DNA from: Firmicutes bacterium UBA6806
GTDB lineage: Bacteria; Bacillota; Clostridia; Peptostreptococcales; Acidaminobacteraceae
Direction of reading: 5' to 3'
DNA: 44,668 bases
Assembly: GCA_002452745.1 (NCBI GenBank)
Contig: DKFC01000036.1
Span: 2,013-46,680 of the forward strand
Below the pieces are notes generated by a model, which worked only from the letters and a program-made list of their open reading frames with translations, had not been told where the DNA came from and ran no database searches. Below are positions 15,921-23,766 of this stretch, one piece after another. Position 1 is the stretch's first letter; every line of letters starts with the position of its first letter. The translations under genes were made by a program, and so were the position numbers.

Positions 15921-17327
15921 TTAGTCAAAACTGAATGTGCTTCCTTGTCCTATCTTTTCAGCAATACCTGTTGTTGCATCAGGTGCATCATCATGAAGGT
16001 TCTTTCCTTCTTTCTGATACTTTGTCATTGCTGCATGATATTCAGGGAAACGATCTGCCCAATTGATTGGCATATATATGTGATTCATCACCCAAGTAGC
16101 ATTGGAAAGGATCCTTGCTTTCTTATTCTTGGACTGATGAAAAGGATTGATCTGAACTTTGTTGCTTTTGAACTTCTGCTTCAGGATCCGTTCAACTTGT
16201 CTTGCAAAACCACGTCCACCATTATTGGATTCAATGTCTGCATTATTGACACCATCTTCATGAAGCATCTTTGCAGTGGCTTCTTCAGTAACTTCCATTG
16301 CTTCCTTGGTATAAAGTACATTAAGGACATAAGCTTCACCCTGGTAAACACCATAATCAATTGAACAAAGGTAATCATTCCCTTGATCAGCTGTGTCAGT
16401 GTAGTTCCTGATTTCACTGAATAGAAGATTGCCATGTTCATCCATTGGAAGCTTCTTGTAAGTCTTAAAGCTGGTGTAAAGCTTACCCTTGATGTCAATT
16501 GGTTCCTGCTGATAGTTAGCTGAAGCAATATCCAATCCCATTGCTTTGATCTTTGCATTGTAGGATCTTCTTGAAAGGATTTCATCACAAAGCATGGATC
16601 CATCATCCTGAAGTGCTTTCTTTGTAACATGTCTAACTTTAAATCCAAGCTTTGGAAGTTCTTCAATCACTCTACCTGCAAGATCCCTTGAATGCCAACG
16701 TGTCATGATTAAAATAATCTTTCCACCTTCTTCAAGCCTGGAAAGCATAGTGTTTGTGAACCAATCCCAATGCTTCTGCAGCACTTCTTCATTCATAGCT
16801 TCCATTGCATTCTTGATCAGGTCATCAATGATCAGTAACGTGGCACCAAAGCCTGTTGCAGTTCCTGTTGGTGATGTAGCAAGATAATTATTATATCCAC
16901 CTTCCAGTGACCAAAGATTCATGGCACCATCACCTTGTTTGATCCTGACTTCAGGAAAAACATCAATGTAAACAGGTTTCATTTCATCCACTTTGATTTC
17001 CTGGATGTTGTTTCTTACACTCTTTGAAAACATAGTTGAAAGGGTTTCATTATAGGATCCAGTCATGATCTTTTCAGTTTTCTTCTTACCAAGTACCCAT
17101 TCAACGAATAATCCAGCTGTTCTTGACTTCCCATGTCTTGGTGGTTCATTCACCACTAACACTTCAGATTCAGGATCTTCATAAAAGGCTTGAAGTTCGC
17201 TGCATAGATCCACCAGGAAGGTTCTATCAGGTTTATAAAAATCAGGTGCTTTAAGATTGCAATAAAAAAAGAACTCACGTCTTGCAAGTTCTATCTTGGT
17301 TAATAACTTCAATTTTCCCTTATGCAC
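15921..17327 (-). CDS. terL: Terminase large subunit
   Basis: A 468-residue packaging ATPase-nuclease. Walker A-type motif NEPPRHGKSRTAG at about 60-72, Walker B LLIIDDLIKN at about 165, coupling motif ILIMTRWHSRDLAG at about 204, then a RNase H-fold nuclease with CSIDYGVYQGEAYVLN and DIESNNGGRGFARQV and a final acidic site region DDAPDATTG. All key residues are present, so the protein looks functional. The start overlaps the previous gene by 8 bp. Confidence 0.92.
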   Translation of the reverse strand: MHKGKLKLLTKIELARREFFFYCNLKAPDFYKPDRTFLVDLCSELQAFYEDPESEVLVVNEPPRHGKSRTAGLFVEWVLGKKKTEKIMTGSYNETLSTMFSKSVRNNIQEIKVDEMKPVYIDVFPEVRIKQGDGAMNLWSLEGGYNNYLATSPTGTATGFGATLLIIDDLIKNAMEAMNEEVLQKHWDWFTNTMLSRLEEGGKIILIMTRWHSRDLAGRVIEELPKLGFKVRHVTKKALQDDGSMLCDEILSRRSYNAKIKAMGLDIASANYQQEPIDIKGKLYTSFKTYKKLPMDEHGNLLFSEIRNYTDTADQGNDYLCSIDYGVYQGEAYVLNVLYTKEAMEVTEEATAKMLHEDGVNNADIESNNGGRGFARQVERILKQKFKSNKVQINPFHQSKNKKARILSNATWVMNHIYMPINWADRFPEYHAAMTKYQKEGKNLHDDAPDATTGIAEKIGQGSTFSFD

Positions 17328-18027
17328 TTAAAACACCACCTGTTGATTGATATAACCCCCTTCTTTTAAGTTCAACGTCTATCATATCCAATGACAGCAC
17401 CTGATAACGATTTTTCTTTACCCTTTTACTTCTGATCTTCTTCATTTCAAGAAGTTTTACAGTTGATGTTCTCATATGATAAACAAAGATCTTCTTCATT
17501 AACTCATAATCACTATTGTCTTTATTCAACACAATAAGTCCATAATCAAACATAACACCATATCCTGCAGTAATAGGATGATTCAGAATAACTGGTTGAA
17601 TGTCTTGAAGTTCTGAAAATTTAGCTGACCATAAATAGTTCTTAATCAATTCAACATCAATCTTCTTTCTACACCCTAAAGCTTTTAATGTTTCATATTG
17701 TTCCAATGCTTTTTTCTGAAGGTTAAAGGCTGTTTGATAGCTGCAATCCATTTCATATGCCACATCTGACCATATCTTATCCTTGATGTATTTAAGCTCC
17801 AATACCCTTGAATACTTTTCATTTGGTATGGAATAAATAATTCCTTCAACTGATTCTTTTTCAAGTATCAATCTATCTATTTCTTCTTTCTGCTTTTTAC
17901 ACTCCATGACTTTCTTTTGTGTTTCAATATCAGAAAAGTCCTTTTGATATTTCAACTCACTTAGTTTTTCAGTGAGATCAGTTGTCATTTCACTGATTCT
18001 TCTTTTTAATTCAATGTATTCATTCAT
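17320..18027 (-). CDS. ArpU/DUF1492-like sigma-region-4 regulator
   Basis: A 235-residue protein. Residues about 1-60 form a coiled coil. Residues about 75-115 (YSRVLELKYIKDKIWSDVAYEMDCSYQTAFNLQKKAL) resemble the sigma region 4-like helix-turn-helix of phage late regulators such as ArpU/RinA. The C-terminal 110 residues are unrecognised (YHMRTSTVKLLEMKKIRSKR is basic). The ATG at 18027 overlaps the upstream stop as ATGA, with GGGGTG in front. Probably a regulator of the late operon. Confidence 0.65.
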   Translation of the reverse strand: MNEYIELKRRISEMTTDLTEKLSELKYQKDFSDIETQKKVMECKKQKEEIDRLILEKESVEGIIYSIPNEKYSRVLELKYIKDKIWSDVAYEMDCSYQTAFNLQKKALEQYETLKALGCRKKIDVELIKNYLWSAKFSELQDIQPVILNHPITAGYGVMFDYGLIVLNKDNSDYELMKKIFVYHMRTSTVKLLEMKKIRSKRVKKNRYQVLSLDMIDVELKRRGLYQSTGGVLSA

Positions 18028-18851
18028 TCTTCTGACACCCCACATTTTGACATAATGTTGTCTAGAAGATCATCAATAATTTCCATCTTCATGATCAACT
18101 TATCAGGTGATTGGAATTCATTAAATGATTCTTTTTTCTGAATAACCATTTCAGTATACTCAACCTGATATTTACGCATGAAGGATCTACCTTCATCACT
18201 TCTTCTTATCGTCCTGATCCCTTCACTGATTAGATGCTGTATTCGTGATTTTCCCACATTATATTTGTCTGCTAATTCATATTGGTTTATTGGATCACAA
18301 TTAAGTCCATAATATTCAACAATTAAAGTTGCACTGAAGTCATTATCCAATACCTGATCAAGTAATGAAAATAAATCATCCCTTAATTCTTCCAAATAAA
18401 GTTCTTCTTCAATCTTTAAATAAGGATTGTCAGGGTGTAAAAAATCGGATGTTTCATCAGCAATACTTTCACCATATGTAACGCTATCTGTTCCAGGTAT
18501 CACTTCACTCATACTATTAACATTCACATATTCACCACGATCATGACGTTTATGGGTTCTATTATGTGATAAATAAGTAGCATTGATCATAGCATAATTA
18601 ATTGCCTTTCCAACATATGATGCAAATTCAGACTTACCATCAGGATCATCATTTGGTGAATATGATTTAGCCACTTCAATCAACTTAATCCATGCGATTT
18701 GTTCTAAATCTTCAAACGATAATATTGTTCCAGCCGATTTCACGTATTTATTGGCAAAGAATTTGACCAATCCTTTAGTTTGATCATATAATTGATCAAG
18801 TGCTTCAACGCAACCATTCTGATATTGGATTACAAGTTCTTCATTGGTCAA
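18024..18851 (-). CDS. Phage-encoded sigma-70 family factor
   Basis: A 275-residue protein. Region 2 is visible as KGLVKFFANKYVKSAG followed by LSFEDLEQIAWIKLIEVAKSY and a FASYVGKAINYAMINA segment. A region 4-like helix-turn-helix near residues 195-220 reads INQYELADKYNVGKSRIQHL. It may direct host RNA polymerase to element promoters. It stands directly ahead of a second sigma-like regulator and the terminase, in the middle of the packaging operon. Confidence 0.75.
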   Translation of the reverse strand: MTNEELVIQYQNGCVEALDQLYDQTKGLVKFFANKYVKSAGTILSFEDLEQIAWIKLIEVAKSYSPNDDPDGKSEFASYVGKAINYAMINATYLSHNRTHKRHDRGEYVNVNSMSEVIPGTDSVTYGESIADETSDFLHPDNPYLKIEEELYLEELRDDLFSLLDQVLDNDFSATLIVEYYGLNCDPINQYELADKYNVGKSRIQHLISEGIRTIRRSDEGRSFMRKYQVEYTEMVIQKKESFNEFQSPDKLIMKMEIIDDLLDNIMSKCGVSEE

Positions 18852-18924
18852 ACTTCATTCACCCCCTTAAATTGAAAAGCTGCACTAATGCAAAGTCAAT
18901 CTAAGCACCAATGCAGCTATATTA

Positions 18925-19557
18925 TTATTCTTCTTCACCATTCATACTTTCTGAAATCTGATCAATGGAATCCACTGAATCTTTAAATAAATGAACCTTC
19001 AATCTTCCTTGGTAGGAATTATCAAATCCGTTCAGTATCTTTCCAGCGTTTCCTTCAACGTCTTTCAATTGATCCATCATCTTCATATAATTGTTTGTGT
19101 CCTTAAAAGTATTTTCAAACCGATTTTCAAGGCTTCCTGCAACCCCAACAATTGCATTCTTAAATATTGCCATAGTTTCATGATCACCCTTAAAAGGCTT
19201 CAGAATTTCATAAGCCTGATCATCTGAAAGGTTTTTTCCAGCCATTTCAATAAACTTCAACGCATTTGAAATCTGAACTTGATAATCTGCAGGTTTTTCT
19301 TTTGGATCACCAACAATAGAAGGTTTTTCAGTCTGAATGATTTCCTGCAGCTTGTTATTATACTTTTCATCAAGAAGTCTTAAAGTGGATGTCAATTCCT
19401 GTTTAAGTTCACTGATCACATCCAACTTATATTGTTGTGTATAACCTGAATGCCTATTTGTCTTATTTATGGCATCATCATATACCTTTCTAATCTCTTT
19501 CACTTCTTCAGCATACTTATCCATCACTGGTATAACTGCATCCTTAAATTTTCCCAT
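18925..19557 (-). CDS. Unknown helical protein in the packaging operon
   Basis: A 210-residue hydrophilic, mostly helical protein (DKYAEEVKEIRKVYDDAINK; SELKQELTSTLRLLDEKYNN) with an acidic C-terminus ending MNGEEE. It sits between the two terminase genes. A scaffold-like or accessory packaging role is imaginable from composition alone, but there is no diagnostic motif. The ATG at 19557 is chosen for the AAAGGATG upstream; an in-frame ATG at 19575 lacks one. The stop is followed by a 70-bp gap before the sigma factor gene. Confidence 0.6.
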   Translation of the reverse strand: MGKFKDAVIPVMDKYAEEVKEIRKVYDDAINKTNRHSGYTQQYKLDVISELKQELTSTLRLLDEKYNNKLQEIIQTEKPSIVGDPKEKPADYQVQISNALKFIEMAGKNLSDDQAYEILKPFKGDHETMAIFKNAIVGVAGSLENRFENTFKDTNNYMKMMDQLKDVEGNAGKILNGFDNSYQGRLKVHLFKDSVDSIDQISESMNGEEE

Positions 19558-19577
19558 TTTAATACATCCTTTCATTC

Positions 19578-20147
19578 TTATAATTTTTCTAATAGATTTT
19601 TAAGTTCTTCAGTGGTCAACCCTTCATATGGGTTGTTAATGTTCCCTGATAATTCAACCTTGTCTTTAAATAGTCCTAGTATCTTTCCAATCTTATCAAG
19701 GGCATCAAGCTTGTTATATAGCTTAAAGGTGAAAACACCCTTTGAATTGATTGATACTTCCTGGATCACCTTTCCATCAACTTGGTCACTATTCAGCACT
19801 TCAATGATAGGTGAATAATCAATTATTGGTTCACCAGTGTCCTTGTCAGTGGTAATAACAGTTTTTTCAGTCCTATATGAAAGATAATCCTTAATGTCAG
19901 CAAATCCAATCCTTGCAAGTTCCTGAAGCACTTTATCTTGTGTGATTTCAGTTCTTTCCTGAAGTGCCTTCTGACGTTCCATAAGATACTTCTGAACCTT
20001 AACATTTCTTAACAACCTTGCACTTGCAGCTGCAGCAACTTCATCCTTCTTCACTCTTTGATAAACTACCTTATATGCCCTAGTTGCATTTAGATCAATC
20101 AAGTATTCATCAATAAATCTCTTTTGGTTATCTGTCAGCTTTCCCAA
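19578..20147 (-). CDS. terS: Terminase small subunit
   Basis: A 189-residue DNA-recognition subunit of the packaging motor. The N-terminus LTDNQKRFIDEYLIDLNATRAYK followed by ASARLLRNVKVQKYL is the Terminase_2 (XtmA-like) helix-turn-helix signature, although cut here for length. The central helices and the C-terminal YEGLTTEELKNLLEKL fit the family. It is the first gene of the packaging operon, downstream of a terminator-like hairpin at 20231-20261. Confidence 0.88.
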   Translation of the reverse strand: MGKLTDNQKRFIDEYLIDLNATRAYKVVYQRVKKDEVAAAASARLLRNVKVQKYLMERQKALQERTEITQDKVLQELARIGFADIKDYLSYRTEKTVITTDKDTGEPIIDYSPIIEVLNSDQVDGKVIQEVSINSKGVFTFKLYNKLDALDKIGKILGLFKDKVELSGNINNPYEGLTTEELKNLLEKL

Positions 20148-20230
20148 ATTATCACCTACCTTTCAGCTAAAATGAAAATGGATCCTTCAGGTCGGAGGTA
20201 AACCCAAAGAATCCATTTTCTTAGAATATA

Positions 20231-20261
20231 AAAAAAAACACCTGGCGCAAACCAAGCGTTT
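20231..20261 (-). terminator. Terminator or attenuator ahead of the packaging operon
   Basis: Minus strand: a 10-bp stem AAACGCTTGG / CCAGGTGTTT (with G-U pairs), 6-base loop, followed by a run of eight T. It separates the early genes from terS and resembles the terminators at 11075-11109 and 22351-22385. Confidence 0.6.
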
Positions 20262-20405
20262 CTTTTTATAAATCTCACTATATAAATTATAGCATATCTT
20301 TTCCCATATCAAAAGGGCATCAAAAGGACATTGAATGTTCATAATTTCACTGTATACATTATAGCACACAACAATAGTACATAAAATGACATGATTACGA
20401 CACAT

Positions 20406-20679
20406 AAAAAAGGTGAACCTTTTGAAAAAAAGAAGAACCTACTTAAAGCATTGATTTTACTGGGTTCTTAGTGTTTCAGGTTCAAGGGTTCACCTTTTTC
20501 CCTATATATACTTATTTTTTATATATTATATATAGTAATTATTAAATAGTAAGTATATATAATATAATACATCTATTAATAAGTGAAAATATTGTTGAAC
20601 CTTGAACCTATACCCTTGAAACCATTGATATATAAGGTTTTAAAAAGGTTCTTCATTTGTTTGAAATGAAGAACCTTTT
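20406..20679. other. A/T-rich region with repeated GAACCT motifs: candidate origin or control region
   Basis: The 536 bp between terS and the next gene hold no convincing ORF. GAACCT appears seven times on the two strands (20415, 20435, 20478, 20597, 20604, 20646, 20671). The repeats flank an almost pure A/T core (20501-20590) with a 12-bp inverted repeat TATATATACTTA / TAAGTATATATA (20503-20514, 20550-20561). AAAAAGGTGAACC near 20408 pairs with GGTTCACCTTTTT near 20487. The layout suggests an origin of replication or a complex promoter region. Confidence 0.45.
20643..20679. terminator. Bidirectional terminator behind the early genes
   Basis: A perfect 16-bp stem AAAAGGTTCTTCATTT (20643-20658) / AAATGAAGAACCTTTT (20664-20679) with a 5-base loop and flanking A/T runs, 4 bp after the stop of the gene at 20684. 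Confidence 0.75.
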
Positions 20680-20683
20680 GAAC

Positions 20684-21031
20684 TTACTTTGAACTTTTAA
20701 CGAATATTCTAAATTTTACTCCCTTTGATTTCTTGTCAACAATCATGAAATCATAGTGATTGGTGATATATTTAGAAAAACCAATCTGTGTCATGAACCC
20801 TATTTTCATTTTTTCACATACATTCTTGTACATTTTATATACTTCATTAGTTGGCTTATAAGTAATATCCACTTCATTGATCATCTTTTGGATCACCAAC
20901 TTGGATTTTTCAGTAGATAATTTGTGCTTTGGTTTGTAATGTGGTCTTAGATCTTTCTTTTCCAACTCCACGCATATCTCTTTAAATTGATTTTCTGAAT
21001 TTTCGTCAAATAATATCATTTGTTTCATCAT
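20684..21031 (-). CDS. Small early protein of element 2, possible winged helix
   Basis: A 115-residue protein starting MMKQMILFDEN with AAGGATTGATAA upstream. The C-terminal half (TNEVYKMYKNVCEKMKIGF, TQIGFSKYITNHYDFMIVDK, VKFRIFV) resembles the C-terminal winged helix of phage D5-like primases, but no catalytic part is present. Role unknown; perhaps replication or regulation, given that it borders the A/T-rich region. Confidence 0.5.
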   Translation of the reverse strand: MMKQMILFDENSENQFKEICVELEKKDLRPHYKPKHKLSTEKSKLVIQKMINEVDITYKPTNEVYKMYKNVCEKMKIGFMTQIGFSKYITNHYDFMIVDKKSKGVKFRIFVKSSK

Positions 21032-21055
21032 TTATCAATCCTTTCTCATTTGAAT

Positions 21056-21286
21056 TTATCGTCTGATCACTTTTGGTTCAAAGAAATATTTATGAATTTC
21101 TTCAGCAGGTATCTTCAGCAGATCAGCAGCCTTTTCAATTTCTGCTGCAGTGAATTCAGTTGCACCTTTCAGCCTGGAATTGATCCTTTGCTTTGTCATA
21201 CCAAGCAGCTTCCCAAAAGCCACCATATCACCATACATTTCATTGATCCTTGCTTCCAGCTTTTCATGATTAAAAATTATAAACAT
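21056..21286 (-). CDS. Cro-like phage protein (DUF739 type)
   Basis: A 76-residue protein with a helix-turn-helix typical of small phage regulators: YGDMVAFGKLLGMTKQRINS then LKGATEFTAAEIEKAADLLK. An AAGGGGG ribosome binding site precedes the ATG at 21286. Expressed in the early minus-strand transcript after the Cro-like gene at 21513. Confidence 0.7.
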   Translation of the reverse strand: MFIIFNHEKLEARINEMYGDMVAFGKLLGMTKQRINSRLKGATEFTAAEIEKAADLLKIPAEEIHKYFFEPKVIRR

Positions 21287-21301
21287 GTTTATTCCCCCTT
21301 C

Positions 21302-21510
21302 TTATAGATAAAAGTTCACTTCATCCTTCAGTCTGATTGGATCCCATCCAAGGTACTTTCTTAATATGTTCATTGAATCAATCAAAGCCTTGATTTCATC
21401 ATAATATGGATTGTCTGAAAGCTTCTTGTAGTTCCCTTTTCTGTGTTCTTCAATGAACCAGTCCAGCAGCACTTCAAGTGTGGCTTCATTCCTTCAATTA
21501 CATGATCCAT
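21302..21510 (-). pseudogene. Frameshifted small early gene
   Basis: A start MDHVIEG with AAAGGATGG upstream (ATG at 21510) runs into a long open stretch in another frame: EATLEVLLDWFIEEHRKGNY, then SDNPYYDEIKALIDSMN and a C-terminus ending RLKDEVNFYL (stop 21302-21304). One missing base around 21487-21490 would connect the two. The composition of the second part looks like a genuine phage small protein. Either a true frameshift mutation or a base-call error. Confidence 0.55.
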
Positions 21511-21512
21511 AC

Positions 21513-21722
21513 TTACCATCCTTTCTGATTTTCGCTAAAGAAAAGCACTTGAACCGTACTATCTAAAGCTTCAGCAAGTTTTTCCATTAATGACTTACTT
21601 GGATTTTTAGCTGTTCCTGTTTCAAGTTGTGATAAATATTTGCTGGTTACCCCAACCCTTTCTGCAAGTTCGACTTGTGTTAAATTTTTCTTAATCCTGG
21701 CAATCTTTAAATTTAGATTCAT
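21513..21722 (-). CDS. Cro-like XRE regulator (early switch)
   Basis: A 69-residue helix-turn-helix protein (LKIARIKKNLTQVELAERVG, then TSKYLSQLETG). It is transcribed away from the repressor at 21882 and is first in the early operon. ATG 21722 with AAAGGGTGAATATT is preferred over 21752. A consensus promoter lies upstream (TTGACT, 17 bp, TATAAT, minus strand). Together with the divergent repressor it forms a lambda-like switch. Confidence 0.8.
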   Translation of the reverse strand: MNLNLKIARIKKNLTQVELAERVGVTSKYLSQLETGTAKNPSKSLMEKLAEALDSTVQVLFFSENQKGW

Positions 21723-21740
21723 AATATTCACCCTTTCATT

Positions 21741-21861
21741 TACCATTATCAATGGTATTAATTTGTCTATATTCCCATTATAATGTCAGTTTATGTATAA
21801 GTCAATACTATAATGGGATTTTTATAACTTACATCTTTACTTTTATCATTCACAATGGTAT
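21741..21861. promoter_or_regulatory. Divergent switch region with CCATT/AATGG operators
   Basis: Related operator-like sites: TACCATT ATC AATGGTA (21741-21757), TCCCATTATAATG (21773-21785), ATAATGGGA (21810-21818) and TCATTCACAATGGTA (21846-21860). A minus-strand promoter is embedded: TTGACT on 21805-21800, TATAAT on 21782-21777, 17 bp apart, so that one operator overlaps its -10 box. The plus-strand promoter for the repressor is less clear; TATAAT occurs at 21809-21814. Confidence 0.7.
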
Positions 21862-21881
21862 TATTTAATAGAGGTGATCAA

Positions 21882-22346
21882 ATGCCATTGAAAGAAAATT
21901 TAAAGAGAATAAGAAAAGCTAAAAAGATAAGTCAAAAGAAATTGGCAGAACTAAGTGCTGTAAGTTATAGCATGGTCTGTAAACTTGAAAGTGGTGAACA
22001 GTCAAATCCTTCTTTAGATACGATTGACAAAATATCTTCTGCTTTGGGTGTCAAATCATCTGATCTTATTGGAATTGATGTTAGGGTACTAAGAGATGAT
22101 TTGAAATTTATTGAGTATCTTGAATCCATAGGATACACATTTCAAAATGATATGAACCCAACAGAATGGGGAGAAAATCCAGATGGTAGTAAATACCCTG
22201 TGAAGTTTGACGAATCACCAAATGCACCTTGCTGCACTTTAATTAAACATGGAATTATTTCAGTATTCACAAACCAACAATTTGAAGATTATAAAGCTTC
22301 AATGGTTGAATCTGCTGAATTTCATGCTTTTAAGTATCGTAAATAA
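21882..22346 (+). CDS. CI-like XRE repressor
   Basis: A 154-residue protein with an N-terminal helix-turn-helix (LKRIRKAKKISQKKLAELSA, then YSMVCKLESGEQSNPS) and a C-terminal extension of 85 residues that lacks a recognisable LexA/CI peptidase. Divergent from the Cro-like gene and upstream of the integrase, the normal place of a lysogeny repressor. ATG 21882 follows AGAGGTGA; an in-frame ATG at 21855 is less likely. Confidence 0.8.
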   Translation: MPLKENLKRIRKAKKISQKKLAELSAVSYSMVCKLESGEQSNPSLDTIDKISSALGVKSSDLIGIDVRVLRDDLKFIEYLESIGYTFQNDMNPTEWGENPDGSKYPVKFDESPNAPCCTLIKHGIISVFTNQQFEDYKASMVESAEFHAFKYRK

Positions 22347-22350
22347 AAAA

Positions 22351-22385
22351 AAGAACCCCTGGTGCGCCAACACCAAGGATTCTTT
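22351..22385. terminator. Terminator between repressor and integrase
   Basis: A 13-bp stem (AGAACCCCTGGTG / CACCAAGGATTCT) with a 6-base loop. It pairs fully on the minus strand (with G-U pairs) and has a run of eight T there; on the plus strand it is flanked by TTTC. It resembles the terminator at 11075-11109. Confidence 0.6.
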
Positions 22386-22512
22386 CAAATAGATACTATT
22401 CGGTTCAGATGTCCGATATAATATCGATCATGTCAATCATATTATATCATTTCAGGCACCTGAACTGCAATGGGTGTGTTTATACTCATAACTAAGAAAG
22501 GAATGATATATT

Positions 22513-23727
22513 ATGACAGGTGGAGTTCGTAAACGTGGTAACAATTGGTACTATTATTTTGATTTAGGGAAAGTTGATGGCAAAAGAAAGAAAATTGAAA
22601 GAAAGGGTGGAAACACCAAGAAGGAAGCTGAAGCTGCACTTAGAAAAGCACTTCAGGAATATGAAAATGCTGGATTGTTCTTTGAACCAAGTGAAATTTC
22701 TGTGGCTGATTATATGGATTATTGGTTAAAGCACTATGTGAAAATGAACTGTAAGTATAACACAATAGATGGTTATACCAGGATTGTTGACAATCATATC
22801 AAACCAGCCATTGGATCCTATAAGTTAAAATCAATTACACCAGCAGTTCTTCAGCAGCTGGTGAATGAAAAAGTAATGCAGGGATTTTCTAAGAATTACT
22901 TGGTTAACATTATGTCTGTATTGTCAGGATCATTTAAGGCTGCAGTTTATCCTTATAAATTCATTAAAGAAAACCCCATGCTATATGTGAAACTACCTAA
23001 GAATGAAAATATAAAAGAAGAAACCAATAGAAAAGTCATCAACCAAGATGAATTTAAGCAGATCATTGAACGGTTCCCCCAGGGAAACACATTCTTTATA
23101 CCATTACAAATTGCTTACCATACTGGAACAAGGGTTGGTGAATGCTGTGCTTTGACTTGGGATGATGTGGATCTTGATAAAAAGGTAATAAAGATTAATA
23201 GGATCCTGATCAAGAAAGAAAAGAAACAATGGTATTTTGGAACCACCAAGACAAAATCTTCTGTTCGTACAATACCAATAGGTGAAACACTAACTGATAT
23301 TTTAAGAAAGCATAAGAAGTGGCAGATGGAAAACCGTTTGAAGTTTGGAAAATTCTACAACCATTATTATGTTGATAAGAATAACAGGATCTATTCAGTT
23401 GATGGAACTAAACCATATAAGACCACTGATGATCCAATTCAATTTGTTTGTACAAAAGAAAGTGGGGAATTAGTTACTACTGAAACAATTAGATATTGCA
23501 GCAGGGTTATCAACTATGAATTGATGATTCAATTTAACTTCCATGCTTTAAGACATACTCACGCAACCTTATTGATTGAAAATGGTGCTAATATGAAAGA
23601 TGTTCAAGAAAGGCTTGGTCATTCCAGGCTTGCAACCACAATGGATACTTACACTCATGCAACTGATACCATGTCAAAGAATACCGTTGATATATTTGAA
23701 AAGCTTTGCCACCCACAAACAAATTAG
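22513..23727 (+). CDS. Tyrosine integrase of element 2
   Basis: A 404-residue phage integrase. The N-terminal AP2-like arm-binding domain (VRKRGNNWYYYFDLGK) is followed by a SAM-like core-binding domain (ISVADYMDYWLKHYVK) and the catalytic domain with Arg in HTGTRVGECCALTWDD, HALRHTHAT (His-x-x-Arg-His) and LGHSRLATTMDTYTHA ending with the Tyr nucleophile. All catalytic residues are present. A GAAAGGAATG ribosome binding site precedes the ATG. It ends 85 bp from the attachment site in rlmD. Confidence 0.95.
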   Translation: MTGGVRKRGNNWYYYFDLGKVDGKRKKIERKGGNTKKEAEAALRKALQEYENAGLFFEPSEISVADYMDYWLKHYVKMNCKYNTIDGYTRIVDNHIKPAIGSYKLKSITPAVLQQLVNEKVMQGFSKNYLVNIMSVLSGSFKAAVYPYKFIKENPMLYVKLPKNENIKEETNRKVINQDEFKQIIERFPQGNTFFIPLQIAYHTGTRVGECCALTWDDVDLDKKVIKINRILIKKEKKQWYFGTTKTKSSVRTIPIGETLTDILRKHKKWQMENRLKFGKFYNHYYVDKNNRIYSVDGTKPYKTTDDPIQFVCTKESGELVTTETIRYCSRVINYELMIQFNFHALRHTHATLLIENGANMKDVQERLGHSRLATTMDTYTHATDTMSKNTVDIFEKLCHPQTN

Positions 23728-23755
23728 GGTGGAAAGAGGGTGGAAAAACCACCCT
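23727..23755. repeat. Right copy of the GGGTGGAAA repeat, also a terminator hairpin
   Basis: GGGTGGAAA and AGGGTGGAA in tandem followed by CCACCCT, matching 10410-10438 at 25 of 29 positions. The stem AGAGGGTGG / CCACCCTCT with a following TTTCATTTTT can terminate the integrase transcript. In the circular element both copies would flank the attachment core, as arm-type sites do. Confidence 0.5.
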
Positions 23756-23766
23756 CTTTCATTTTT

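Noticed and set aside
20187..20405. 72-codon minus-strand frame before terS
   Set aside because: It crosses a terminator hairpin and has no family resemblance.
10410..23755. GGGTGGAAA blocks as the crossover sites of element 2
   Set aside because: They have four mismatches, two of them in the centre, and leave the rlmD tail duplication unexplained; the 15-bp copies in rlmD fit better. They are kept as arm sites.
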